NCBI GenBank assembly: GCA_963682025.1 | Contig: OY821521.1 | Coordinates: 57,879,408 to 57,943,407 of the forward strand | Reading direction: 5' to 3' | DNA: 64,000 bases | DNA from: Cordilura impudica | Lineage: Eukaryota > Arthropoda > Insecta > Diptera > Scathophagidae | In this document: positions 47,965 through 58,236 of the stretch, one piece after another | Layout: each line of letters opens with the position of its first letter | Position numbering within the stretch: position 1 is the first letter of the stretch | The notes under the pieces: generated by a model | Told to the model about the DNA's origin: nothing | The model's input: only the letters and a program-made list of their open reading frames with translations | The model's database searches: none | Made by a program: the position numbers and the translations under genes

Positions 47965-48770
47965 TTGCTGATTGGGGGCAAAAGGGGATTAATTTTATTG
48001 GGCAGAAGACTCAATGTTGTTTGTTGACCCATACGGTCATGTATTGAACAATGTCATATATATAGATGAGTGGTATATGCATTGGGGAATCGGATATTCT
48101 TGATGTTCTGAGTATGAGAATTCAATTTGATGTTCGTTGGAGCGAGCATTTTCTTCATGTGTGAAAACGGCGTAAAAATTATTTCATTCCTTCTGGTCTT
48201 CTTAAAATTTATATCACTTACATCCGACCGAAAATGGAACAAAACTCCCATGTATGGGCATTAGCTTCAAAGTCTATTTTGGAGCTACTCGAGCGTGTGC
48301 AAACGAAGGCTTTGATACTTAATAATGACAGTCCGGTAACCAAATCTATTAACTCGTTGAATATTGTCGGAATGTGGGTTGTGTAGCACAGTTCTTTAGA
48401 CACTACCATTTGAAATATTTGCTTGAGACAAGCAAACTCATTTCAAGTGCCCGAGTTTCAGTTCATTCTACCCGCTTCTCTTGTAGATCACATCCCTTTG
48501 TAATCTATTGTCCAATTGACCGCACAACGTATTACAGAGAAAATTCATTTATCAGTCGAACTAGCCGTATGTGGAATAAACTCCCCGCACAAGTCTTTCC
48601 TGACAGTTATAATCTAACAAAATTTAATTCAAATATCGACAAACACTACTCCCTCTTTCCTCTTTCCCATAACCTGTTTTCTTGAGATCAACACAATATA
48701 CTGCATCTGTAGGTGGCATTCCCTGAGTGTTTGTCAATAATTAAAGAAAAAGAGAAATAGTACAAAAAGG
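47965..48770 (+). pseudogene. CR1/Jockey-type LINE, 3' end of reverse-transcriptase ORF
   Basis: The reverse-transcriptase C-terminal region is readable in shifting frames: GQKTQCCLLTH near 48002, IRPKMEQNSHVWALASKSIL, LLERVQTKALILNNDS, VGCVAQFFRHYHLKYLLETS, HPFVIYCPIDRTTYYRENSF and TSRMWNKLPAQVFPDSYNLT. It ends HYSLFPLSHNLFS with TGA at 48683-48685. A short 3' untranslated region with GTAGGTGGCATTCCCTGAG follows. The 5' part is missing, as is common for LINE insertions. At least one frameshift near 48365. Clade placement is tentative. Confidence 0.8.
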
Positions 48771-49280
48771 ACGTTTTATAAGAAATTCATCTTATAAAAA
48801 AAGTAGCTTAGAAAACGAACCATATAAAAGAGTCCAACTTACAAAAGAGGATTATGGTACTAAGAAAAAGAAAATTAAAAATTTGAAAGATAAAGAAAAA
48901 GTTTAATATACAAAAAACTGCCTACAAAAGAAACGCTTTAGCAAAAGCATCTTTCCGAAAAGAGACTTTATAGTAAATACACATTTCGAAAAAAAAGTAA
49001 ATAAAATGGCAAAATGTTCCTAATAAAAGAGTATCTTATAAGAAGAGTACCCTCGTAAGAAAAAATATATATGAGGAATCGAAAAGTACAATATTTAAAT
49101 AGGCAGTTGCATAAAAAAGAGCTTTAGGAGAAACAAAATAACGTAAAGAAGCTAAATGTACATTATGGAGAACCTAAGATGAAAAATCAGGTCAGAAAAC
49201 AATCTTCGTACATCTCAGCAGAACAAGGAAGATGCCAAAAGAATAAAAACATAACATTCTGGAAAAAGCGCATAAGAAAA
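48771..49280. repeat. Degenerate minisatellite remnant
   Basis: Irregular units such as AAAAGAGTATCTTATAAGAA and AAGAGTACCCTCG; loosely periodic A-rich DNA in the style of the GGTAC array. Confidence 0.5.
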
Positions 49281-49449
49281 CAAGTAAGAAAATTTCAGTC
49301 CGTCTAGACCGACTATACGATACCCTATACCACGGCTTAATGACCTGATCTCTTCGGTCCAGTGGCATTGTTACTAGCTTTTTTGGGTGGAGATATGAAA
49401 AAGTTCATATCGGATGCTATATCTATATGGGGACTAGGTCAAAAAATTA

Positions 49450-49708
49450 TATAATACTATTAAGGTAACAATTATTTTATAAAAAAAATTCACATAAATT
49501 TGTTAAAGTGATAATAAATGTATATTCTTAATTATTATTAAATAAAATTAGACGCCTGATGAGGACACCAACCATAGTGTCGAAACGTCGCAGACAGAAA
49601 ACAAAATTACAGCATATTTGTTTTAATTATTCCTGCTTAGGACGACCATAGGAAGCTTAATATCACAACAAGTAATTACAATCACTGGTCATTAGGAACA
49701 TATCAAAA
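49450..49708. mobile_element. 259-bp insertion with hammerhead-like motif and 10-bp target duplication
   Basis: Comparison with intact mini-me copies shows the element broken after GGACTAGGTC. The sequence CAAAAAATTA occurs at 49440-49449 and again at 49709-49718, and the mini-me continues with ACCGCTCCTGACCATATTTG. The inserted segment holds a CTGATGA-hairpin-GAAAC motif. It is probably a truncated Penelope-like element or a small ribozyme-bearing retroelement. No coding sequence. Confidence 0.75.
49551..49595 (+). ncRNA. Hammerhead-ribozyme-like motif 1
   Basis: The core CTGATGA is at 49556-49562. Stem II pairs GACAC (49564-49568) with GTGTC (49577-49581) around an 8-base loop. GAAA is at 49582-49585, followed by CGTC. 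The ACGT following GAA would give the minimal, self-complementary stem III known from Penelope-element hammerheads, with GTC as cleavage triplet. Stem I is poor (about two pairs), so activity is doubtful. Confidence 0.6.
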
Positions 49709-49925
49709 CAAAAAATTAACCGCTCCTGACCATATTTGGTAAGATCACTTATTTTGTGCAAAAACATATGCAAATCAAATTTGGAAAAAAACTGTGCAAT
49801 ATTTTTGTTTTTTGATAGATTTAAGTGAACATCGGGAAGCAGCTCTATATGGAACCTATGACTATGAATTGCCATATGGGGTTTATTTTTGGACAACTGA
49901 TAAATGGATGTAATAAACACACACA

Positions 49926-50589
49926 ATTTAATCCAAAAAGTAATACAAATTAGCGATCAACGATATAAAGGTAACAATATCAATAAAATAAAGGAAATTT
50001 TATTAAAAAATAATTATCCAATATACATTATTAAAAATCTTTTCAACAATATATTCAACAAAAAGCAGCAAAATAAGAAACAAAAACCAATAGAAACTAA
50101 TTTTTACAGTGTACCATACATACCAAAATTAACGGAGAGCAAAAATCTCAATAGAATAATAAATGACAAGAGTGTAACAATAGCACACAGATCAAATGAA
50201 ACACTTAGATCCATTTTTACACACAAAAAAACAAAACTAGATATATTAAAAATTGACAACGTAGTTTACGAGCTAAAATGCGATGGTAATGAAAGGGAAG
50301 TGTGTAATAAAGTCTACATAGGAACAACAAAAAGAATGTTAGGAGTAAGAATTGCGGAACATCAAGCAGACATAAAAAACACAAGGAATCGACAGCATTA
50401 TCTCAACATGCAAAAGAGAGCGGACATAACGTCGATTTAGAAGGAGTTAAGATTTTAGATAAAGAGAGAAATGAAAACAAAAGATACACATTGGAAAGTT
50501 TAAGAATACAACAAAAAATACACAAAACATTGAACAACAAAGAAGACAAAGATAACACTAAGCTGCAATATTCAATTGCAATTACTTAA
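49926..50589 (+). pseudogene. Penelope-like protein C-terminus with GIY-YIG endonuclease
   Basis: The protein joins the reverse-transcriptase thumb (QKVIQISDQRYKGNNINKIK, YIPKLTESKNLNRIINDKSV) to the endonuclease. The latter has the zinc-associated KCDGNEREVC and the GIY-YIG-type block NKVYIGTTKRMLGVRIAEHQ, with the catalytic Arg. A frameshift near 50395 moves the reading to LSQHAKESGHNVDLEGVKIL and YTLESLRIQQKIHKTLNN. It ends TKLQYSIAIT with TAA at 50587-50589. The endonuclease nicks target DNA for reverse transcription. The plus frame from 49904 begins inside the mini-me flank, so its ATG is not the true start; the reverse-transcriptase catalytic core is missing. Confidence 0.88.
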
Positions 50590-50709
50590 ATATTAGTTCT
50601 GTGATATTAGTCGTTAAGTTTAAAACTGTGATTTTTTTATATTAATTTGGTTATTTATTTTTATTAATTTATTTAATTTTATTAAAATTGTGTCGTGATG
50701 TCCAGTTTT

Positions 50710-51490
50710 TATACCCTATACCACTATGTGGTTTGGGTATAATGACTTTGTGCTGCTGTTTGTAACAACCAAAAATATTTGACCTAGACCCATATTTAAT
50801 TATACCGATCGAATCAGAATCACTATCTGATTCGATTTAACGATGTCCGTCCGTCCGTCCGTCCGTCCGTCCGTCCGTCTGTGTGTCCATGTAAAGTTTG
50901 TAATCAAACTGCAAGTCGCAAATATGAATATATTTTGATGAAATTTGGTAAATAAGCTTTTATTTGCCATGGGATGAACGCTATTGAAATTGGTCAGAAT
51001 CGGTCCATGTTCAGACCTAGCCCCCATACAAATTACCCCTATGAAATACATAAATTGCCATAAGATCCAAATTGTCATATAGATCTTACTCAAATTGGGT
51101 TTTGTAAGCGTTCATTACGTCCATTAATGAGTAGTCTAAAAGTGATCCCTTTGGCCCCATATAGAGCTGCTTCCCGATCTTCACTTAAATCTATTAAAAA
51201 ACAAAAATATTGCACTGATTCTTCTCAGATTTTGTTTGTATATATTTTTGCAAAATACAAGAGACTTTACCAAACATGATCAGGATCGGTCCATTTTCGG
51301 ACCTAGTCCCCATATAGATATAGCATCCGATATGAACTTTTTCATATCTGCAGCTAAAAAAATTAATAAAAATCAGACTCAAATTTGGTGTTTGCTTATT
51401 TTCTATGTCCAGTTAGTTGGGACTAAAAGATAGGACATGGTATAGGGTATCGTATAGTCGGTTTAGACCGACTATAATTTTCTTACTTGT
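50710..51490 (-). mobile_element. Mini-me-like element inside the Penelope-like element
   Basis: Minus-orientation copy with ATACCCTATACCACTATGTG at the left edge, GTCCGTCCGTCCGTCCGTCC near 50848, and CCGACTATAATTTTCTTACT followed by TGT at the right edge. One of the least diverged copies in the window. Confidence 0.9.
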
Positions 51491-51644
51491 TTATCTTTAA
51501 ATTTATTAAATAATAATAACCTGACAATGTAAGTTTGGATTAATCGTAAGTTAAACTATTGTGACTAATATAACATTATGTTGATATAATTGTTTTATTT
51601 TAATTTTTTGTCGCCAGAAATTAATAATAAACAAAAAAAAAATT

Positions 51645-51695
51645 TATACACTTCTGATGAAGTTGAAAAACCGTCAACGAAACGTAGAGTGGAGA
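51645..51695 (+). ncRNA. Hammerhead-ribozyme-like motif 2 at Penelope 3' end
   Basis: CTGATGA is at 51654-51660. Stem II pairs GTTGA (51662-51666) with TCAAC (51674-51678). GAAA is at 51679-51682, then CGTA as minimal stem III and cleavage triplet GTA. Stem I pairs CACTT (before the core) with GAGTG (after GTA), five pairs with one G-U. This satisfies a type I hammerhead with a tiny stem III, the form described in Penelope-like elements. Confidence 0.72.
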
Positions 51696-52148
51696 TGAAA
51701 AAAATTTTGTTTTAATTTATTTTATTTAAAACTTATAAGCTGACCATCATAGCCCAAAAGAAGTAACATAAACACAAGCCCAATTTGACGAGATCTATGT
51801 GATAATTTGGATCTTATGGCAATTTAAATCGATTTCATAGGGGTCATTTGTATGGGGACTTGGTGTGAACATGGACCGAATTTCACGAATTTCAACGGCG
51901 TTCATCCTATGGCCGGTAAAAGCTTACATACATTACATTTCATGAAAATATGTCCATATTAGCGACCTATAGTTTGATTACAAGGTTTACATGAACACAC
52001 AGACGGACGGACATCGCTAAATCAACTCAGAAAGTGATTCTGAGTCGATCGTTATAATAATAGATGAGTCTAGGTCAAATATTTTTAGTAGTTACAAACA
52101 GCAGCACAAAGTCATTATACCCAAACCATATAGGGTATAGGGTATAAT

Positions 52149-53013
52149 TACATCTTACAAAAAAGTAGTATTTTTGAATAGATAGTCATAAAAGGTAAAA
52201 AGCTAAAAAAAGAAAAATTAAATATTCCTTTTCGAAATGTAGCACTAAAAGTAAAACGTAGTAGTTCAATACAACCTAGAAGAACTTTATAGCAAAATCG
52301 ACTTTCCAAAAGGGATCTTATAGAAAAGAACTATCCGGAAAAGAACTAAGGGAAAATTTCTTTATGAAAAGTAATTTGTAGAAATGGTACGCAATAAAAA
52401 ATTATATGCAGAAGCGATAAATTTTATAGAAATGAAGAGAAACAGAGCAAATAAACTGAAGAAATAAAAATTTTATAAAGGTACCCTTAAAAAGAAAACC
52501 AAAATTATGTAAAGAAGCGAAAAGTAGATGTTGTAGAAAATGTAATTATTTAAAAAGAAACATATCGGAAATGACTTTATTGGAAAAATGTTCTTTAGAA
52601 AGATTATTTTATAAGGCAAAAAAGAAGAATCACATCAAATAAATTTTTTCGTAGAAAAAACGTATATTTCAATAGAGGAAGGAAGATACTAAAGAAGAAG
52701 AAGAAGAAAATAATATTAAAAGGTACATACATGCTGAAACCTAAGAAGTACCTAATTATACAAAAAAAAAATATTTGTAGAAAAGCACCTTTTTAAACTT
52801 TTAGAATATGATAAGATAACTTTCAAAAAAGTTCTGTGTAGAAAATGTTCTATTTATAAGAAAAATTCATTTTCCAGAGTGCTACGAAGTAGGCCACTTA
52901 AGAAAAAGAACTATAATGAAAAAGGACCTTTCAACAAAATACTTACAAACAAGTACTTTTTACGAAAATATGCCTTTCAGAAAATTAAATTCAAATATAT
53001 ATTTATATAAAAT
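52149..53013. repeat. Degenerate minisatellite remnant
   Basis: Irregular A-rich units such as GAAATGGTACGCAATAAAAA and AAAAGGACCTTTCAACAAAA; loosely related to the GGTAC array. No coding signal. Confidence 0.5.
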
Positions 53014-56000
53014 ATATGTGACAGGGAAAGTTAAAAGGGACCTATGTGTCGTAAAAATCGATTTTTACTTTTTTGGTGATTCTTATAGTTGACAACACAC
53101 TCTTTCTAATGCAGCAAAACGCATGCATATGGCATTAGTTTTGTCATAAATTGGCTTTAAAATAGACACTTTTGATAAAAAAAAAAAAGTAAAAAAGAAT
53201 CCAATGTGACAAACTTTTCTGCATTTCATCTAATTTGCTTGAAACTCATCGCTCAGGGGTTTTCGGGGGTCGCTGATTACGAATCTCGTATTAGATTTCA
53301 AAAATCCAAAATGGCGTATCCAAATATGGCGGATTAGTTTTTTAAAAAATTGATCAGAATTGTTTTAAAATCGTTACTCAAAGGTTTTTCCGGTCGCTGA
53401 TTACACAAGGGAACAAAATTTAACTTTTTTTGTGTTGACTGGAACTTTATTGCAATTTTTTGTACTAATTTGAGGTCGCTGATTTCAAATCTAATCTCAA
53501 TTCTTCTCCATCAGCTCACATTTTTAAGTTAGAGGTACTAATTTTATTTTTGACTTTTTTAAAAAAATGGTTCTTTTTTTGAAAAACTTCAATGATATCT
53601 CTGAAACTACTGGACAAATTTAAAACCAACTTCAGCACGGCTCTAAGATAATATTTTTGGTGAGTTTTGGATTTTTTTTAACTTAATATGGTGAACCGTT
53701 CTCAAGTTAGTTAATTTTGCACATAACGGTATGTCGCGAAAAGTCGAGCTGAAAAAAAAACAAGTGCAAATTTGGATTCAGCGCACATTGGGTTGAAAAG
53801 GGTCAAAAGTGAGGATTAATTAAAAAATTGAAATGAGTATTTTGTAGTAAATTTTTATACCGGGTAACAGAGTATAAAATGGGTCATCACTAACTGTCAA
53901 AATTATTATTCTAAGTTGTTTACTTTTCTTGCTTTACTCTCTCGAAGTTCAACAATTTTTTTTAATTTTGCTCGAAGTGGTAAAAAGTGAAAAACGAGAT
54001 ATTTCAAGTTTAATTTTTTTCACTTTTTTTTAAATTCTTTCAAATGGATGCAAAAAAAATTTTAGATAAAAAAAAAAAAATTTTAGATAAATGTTTTAGA
54101 AATATTTTGAATAATTTTTTGAAAATTGTCCTAAAAAGAGGGTATTTTTTAAAAAAGATTGAGTTTCAACGTAATGCTAGATGAGATCGGATAAAATTAT
54201 TAACATTGTAGTAAAATGTGGGATTTCTACTTGTGTATTCCAAAAAAACATTTTGCCAATACTTGCCAACGAATGTAATATTCAAGTTTTTATTAAAAGT
54301 CCCCAGTATAAAATTAAAAAAAAAAAAAATGCTTGAAAACACAACAGAAAAAATCTTTTTTTAGTTTTTGTTTTGTGTTTATTTTCGTAGCTGTGATTGT
54401 TATTGTTGCTGTTGTAAATGTGTAACATAGTATTACAATAACCTAGTATTACAAATCACAAAAGTTGATGCAGAATTGTTAGAAAGAATGCATGTGATAC
54501 TTATTGCTGTATCTTGCGGGCACGAGATTCACGTAGAAAAATTTAGAAAATATACTCAGAATACAGCCAGACATTTTGTTAAGCTCTATCCGTGGTATTA
54601 TATGCCTCCAACTTTACATAAATTCCTTATTCACGGGCCAGAAATAGTAAGATACGCCTTGTTGCCAATAGGTCAACTATCTGAGGAAGCTCAAGAAGCT
54701 AGAAATAAAGATTTTAAAAATTACAGAGAACACTATTCTCGTAAATGCAGTCGGGAGATGTCAAATGAAGATATATTCAATAGGTTACTTCTTAGTTCGG
54801 ATCCTTTAATTACCACTAAAAGCAAAAATTATGCCAAAAAAAATATATAATATACCACAGATGGCACTAGATTTATTAATTTTGCCCAAGATTTCTGATG
54901 AAGAAGAGATTAATGAAGATATTGATGATGATAATTATGAAGATGCTGATTATATTTATGAAGGTGATGATAATACGGAGGATCCTTGATTTTAATTGTA
55001 TATATATATATATATTTAAGTTTCTCTTAAATAAGAACAATATAAAATAAAAAATAAACAATAACAATAAATGCATACAAAATTTTCAATTATAAATGTA
55101 GCAATATATTCAATTTAATTGAATTAATTTTTTTTAATTTTTTTTTAATTTTTCTGAAATGGTTGTTTGTTTGTGCTTATAATAAAAACATAATATTATA
55201 TTATAATGTGAATTTTTTGAGTTAAATTTGTGGAATTGTGGAATTTGGAAAATAAAATCGGATTTAAAAATTCAATTTTTATAGTATAAATACATATTAA
55301 ATATTTATTCCTTTTTTATTTTTAAAAAAAAATTTATTTTTTCTAAAAGCACATTAACTAAGTTCTAACTTGCAATTTCATTTACTAATGTATCGCTTTT
55401 TATTCCAAAGTAACAGGGAAAATTGTAAGAAAAGATCATTTTTTCCAAAACCTAAAAAAGCTCCTAACGGGTTAAAACAAATTTTTTTTACACTTTTTTT
55501 TTTAAATGGTGGTTTTTATGCATTAATGAATATCCATTAAAAAAAATTAACAATATTTTGAAATTACGTCTTCCCTGAATTAATCCTCACTTTTCATGCT
55601 TTTCAACCCACTGTGCAGCGTTCCAAATAACCTTAAACACAACATTCAGTTCTAAATCAACAGAAACCTTGTTCCCTTGTGTTATGAATTTATAGTCGGA
55701 TTTTTAAAATTAAAAAAGCAGATCCTATTTGGCTGACTAGTTTTTTAAAAAATTATCGGGATGGCTTTTGAAAATTTAAGATGGGTGATTATAATAGATA
55801 CATATCCATTTTTTAAATTTTTTACTATTTTCTTTTTTTTTTCACTTCTTTAACCCTTCGAAATCACAATAGAACTGATAAATAGAAATAAGAAATATTT
55901 CAATCAAAGCCTACTCCTTAAAACATAAGCCAAATTGAATCAACTATTCTGAATTTTGCAATTCTGCCACTAAACTGCTAATCAGTAACCTCGAAGTAAC

Positions 56001-56237
56001 CGCAAGTAAATCCGATAATATTACAAAAATAGTCCGCCATATTAGATCCGCCATTTTGAATTTTTGAAATCTAATACCAGATTTGCAAACAGCGACCCAG
56101 AAAACCGCCCGAGTAATGAGTTTTAAGCCATAAAAGCGTTCAGGCACATCAAAATCAACTTGTTAACTTCAAAGTAGTTTTTCTCCAAAACTTTTTTTTC
56201 TGAACAGAGGTCCCTTTTAACTTTCCGTGTCACATAT
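53014..56237. mobile_element. 3.2-kb DNA transposon with long inverted repeats, superfamily unassigned
   Basis: The outer ends are inverted: ATATGTGACAGGGAAAGTTA with AAAGGGACCT, and on the other strand ATATGTGACACGGAAAGTTA with AAAGGGACCT. Similarity continues through GTATTAGATTTCAAAAAT with AAAATGGCG (near 53295 and 56065) and an ACACAAGGGAACAA block (near 53403 and 55675), so the arms are over 400 bases. The GTCGCTGATTACGAATCTCG unit is partly repeated inside the arms. The interior has a transposase-like C-terminal fragment at 54446-54989. No target duplication could be fixed. Confidence 0.75.
54446..54989 (+). pseudogene. C-terminal fragment of an unnamed transposon protein
   Basis: An open frame reads KVDAELLERMHVILIAVSCG, then HFVKLYPWYYMPPTLHKFLI and LLPIGQLSEEAQEARNKDFK, NYREHYSRKCSREMSNEDIF and LLLSSDPLIT, ending at 54850. 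One frameshift near 54840 restores a tail: IYNIPQMALDLLILPKISDE followed by Asp/Glu-rich sequence, with TGA at 54989. Proteins with the GQLSEEAQEARNKD block are widespread in arthropod and cnidarian genomes as transposon-encoded proteins. I cannot name the superfamily. The N-terminal and any catalytic part is missing. Confidence 0.7.
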
Positions 56238-56940
56238 GTGTCAAATAAAGCACTTTAAAAAATTAGTAGCCTTCATAAAAGCACACTAAAGAAGAAGCAC
56301 AGAACTCAAAAAGTACTGGTAAGAAAAAGTACCTTTCAAAAAAAGTACCTAATATTAAAAAATGAAAAAATTCTAAAAATGTACCCAATTCAAAAACAAC
56401 TAGTAAGAAAAAATACCCTTTGAAATAAGTACAACATAGAAAAAAGTATATCATGGAGATCCAAAAGAAGGGTACTACTTAAAAGTACAAAAAATACTTT
56501 GAAAAAAGGCCTTTCAAAACAGTTACTTTTTGATAATTGATATACATATATTTATTTATATATTTACATATTTTCAGTAAAAGTTTTAAGAATTTTTTCT
56601 TTTAAGGATAAGAACTTTTATGTAAAAGAAAATTAAAAAAAAATTACTTTTAAAAAGTACTGATAAGAAAAAAATACATTTCAAGACAAGTACCTCCTAG
56701 AAAAAGAAATAAAAAACTGTATAAACGTGCCATTTGAAAGAATGAAATTGGTGCATTTGAAAAAGTAACTTGCTGGAAAGGGCACCTTTTAAAATAAGTT
56801 CCATTAAAGAAATCTATATTTTTTTAGAAAAAGCGCATACAAAAAAACATTTAAGAAATAGCTTGTCAAAGAATTACTGTAATAAAAGAACCTTTTAAAA
56901 ATGGTACTGGTAACACAAAATGCCTTTCAAAATAATTAAA
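56238..56940. repeat. Degenerate minisatellite remnant
   Basis: AAAAAGTACCTTTCAAAAAA, AAGTACCTAATATTAAAAAA and similar units; last recognisable part of the broken GGTAC block. Confidence 0.55.
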
Positions 56941-57109
56941 GTGATTTCGAATTACTCGGTATACTGACATCGCGATTGAGGACCTCATATTACTAATGAA
57001 TACATAATTCAGTATGCGCTATAAGGAATATCTAAAAAATAAAATCGTATAATAAAAAAAAGAGAAACTGAATGAAATCGATCATCCATTTAGAAGGGTA
57101 CATGTACAG
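56941..57109. other. Short unassigned segment
   Basis: Nothing recognised; its last 8 bases (ATGTACAG) form the target duplication of the next element. Confidence 0.5.
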
Positions 57110-57725
57110 TAGACCGTATCACCTTACAGGCACAAAAAAAAAGTTCACCGTACACCAGCGAATATAAAGTATTGTTCCAAGGACATTTGAAAGAAATGTT
57201 TTTTTTTTGTCGAACGTAGGGGTCGCCTTTTTAGTTTTTTCGTTATATCTTCCATATTTACAGTCCGATCTTAAAGTTTGATATGGCGAATTTTTTGTCT
57301 CAGGGAAGCCAATAATTTTGCTCTTAGGTCCATTGACCTCAAGTGTACCGTTCTAGTACCTACCCCCCAAATCTCATTTCCTACCACCCAAATGTGACAC
57401 CCTAATGTTAGAAATTTATAGCTCGCTAAAAATCATAAAAGTTTTGCTCAGAAAGTATTTCGATAATTACAGCACAACTATTTAAAAAATGCTTTTATAA
57501 ATCCATTGTTGCAGACCGTAGGGGTCACCTTTTTAAATTTGTCATAGCTTCAGTATTTACATTCAGATATTAAAGTATGATATATCGATGGGTTTGTCTG
57601 TGGCAGACCAATTTTTTTAAATTCAAAAGTCTTTGAAAGCACCCAGCTTTAGGCTTCGGTCAGAGTTATATTATTACTTTATATTCGCTGGTGTACGGAG
57701 AACTTTTTTTTTTCGATACGGTCTA
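57110..57725. mobile_element. 616-bp MITE, TAGACCGTATC ends, 8-bp target duplication
   Basis: Inverted ends begin TAGACCGTATC and continue through CCGTACACCAGCGAATATAA with a 12-base insertion on the left. ATGTACAG flanks the element at 57102-57109 and 57726-57733. Internally, two direct repeats of about 75 bases start near 57214 (CGTAGGGGTCGCCTTTTTAG) and 57519 (CGTAGGGGTCACCTTTTTAA). Eight-base duplications are usual for hAT and some other superfamilies. Non-coding. Confidence 0.85.
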
Positions 57726-57881
57726 ATGTACAGTGGTGGCTCAAAAATATTTTTTTTATATCGCGCCCTAGACAATCTTGTTTGTAGCGCGCTGTCTATG
57801 TAATGTTTCTCCATGTAATTGTTCTGAAAATGAATATAGGGTAATAAAAATTATAGTTAAACATAATAATATTAATACATA

Positions 57882-58229
57882 CTAGTAGATTCCAGCGCTC
57901 GAAATTCGAGTTAAATTTCTAGGCAGCATTATTTTTCAACTTAGCCAATTCTCAAACCAACTATTATGAATGAAGATAACAAACTCGTTAACAAACACAT
58001 TAACAAATTTAATAAAACACTCAAAGCATATGTATAATTTTATGTATGCGTTAGTAGCAACTTTAAATGCAATTTACTTAAAACGAAGGAAAACATTTAA
58101 ATATCTGTAAATCTGCAAAACGGACAAAAAGAAAAACCTTTTAAATAATATACATTTGGTCAAAATCGGTATAAAACGGTAGAACAAAACATCGATCACA
58201 AGAAATAGCCTGCATATTAATATTATAGA
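57882..58229 (-). mobile_element. Non-autonomous Helitron, full length
   Basis: The minus-strand 5' end is TCTATAATATTAATATGC and the 3' end is hairpin CTCGAATTTCGAG, spacer, CTAG. Well-preserved copy, 7 bases from a second Helitron of a different family. Confidence 0.88.
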
Positions 58230-58236
58230 TAGATAA

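Larger units (their letters stand above)
49926..51759 (+). mobile_element. Penelope-like retroelement, 5'-truncated
   Basis: Contains the end of the reverse transcriptase and a GIY-YIG endonuclease (49926-50589), a 3' region into which a mini-me element has inserted (50710-51490), and a terminal segment with a hammerhead-like motif (about 51645-51695). It interrupts a mini-me copy. The target sequence is imperfectly repeated on its two sides (GTAATAAACACACACAA before, GTAACATAAACACAAGC after), which fits the target duplications of Penelope-like elements. Confidence 0.85.
49281..52148 (+). mobile_element. Mini-me-like element split by two insertions
   Basis: The element starts CAAGTAAGAAAATTTCAGTC at 49281. 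It is interrupted at 49450-49708 by a 259-base hammerhead-bearing segment, and at about 49926-51759 by a Penelope-like element. It resumes at 51760 (AAGTAACATAAACACAAGCC), carries ACACACAGACGGACGGACAT near 51995 and ends TAGGGTATAGGGTATAA near 52147. Reading across both insertions gives one collinear mini-me copy. Confidence 0.85.

Noticed and set aside
54886..54900. CTGATGA at about 54895 as another hammerhead core
   Set aside because: No stem II hairpin or GAAAC follows; the bases are codons of the acidic tail.
54876..55076. Minus-strand frame with Ile-rich repeats
   Set aside because: It is antisense to the Asp/Glu-rich tail of the transposon protein and to a TATATA run.
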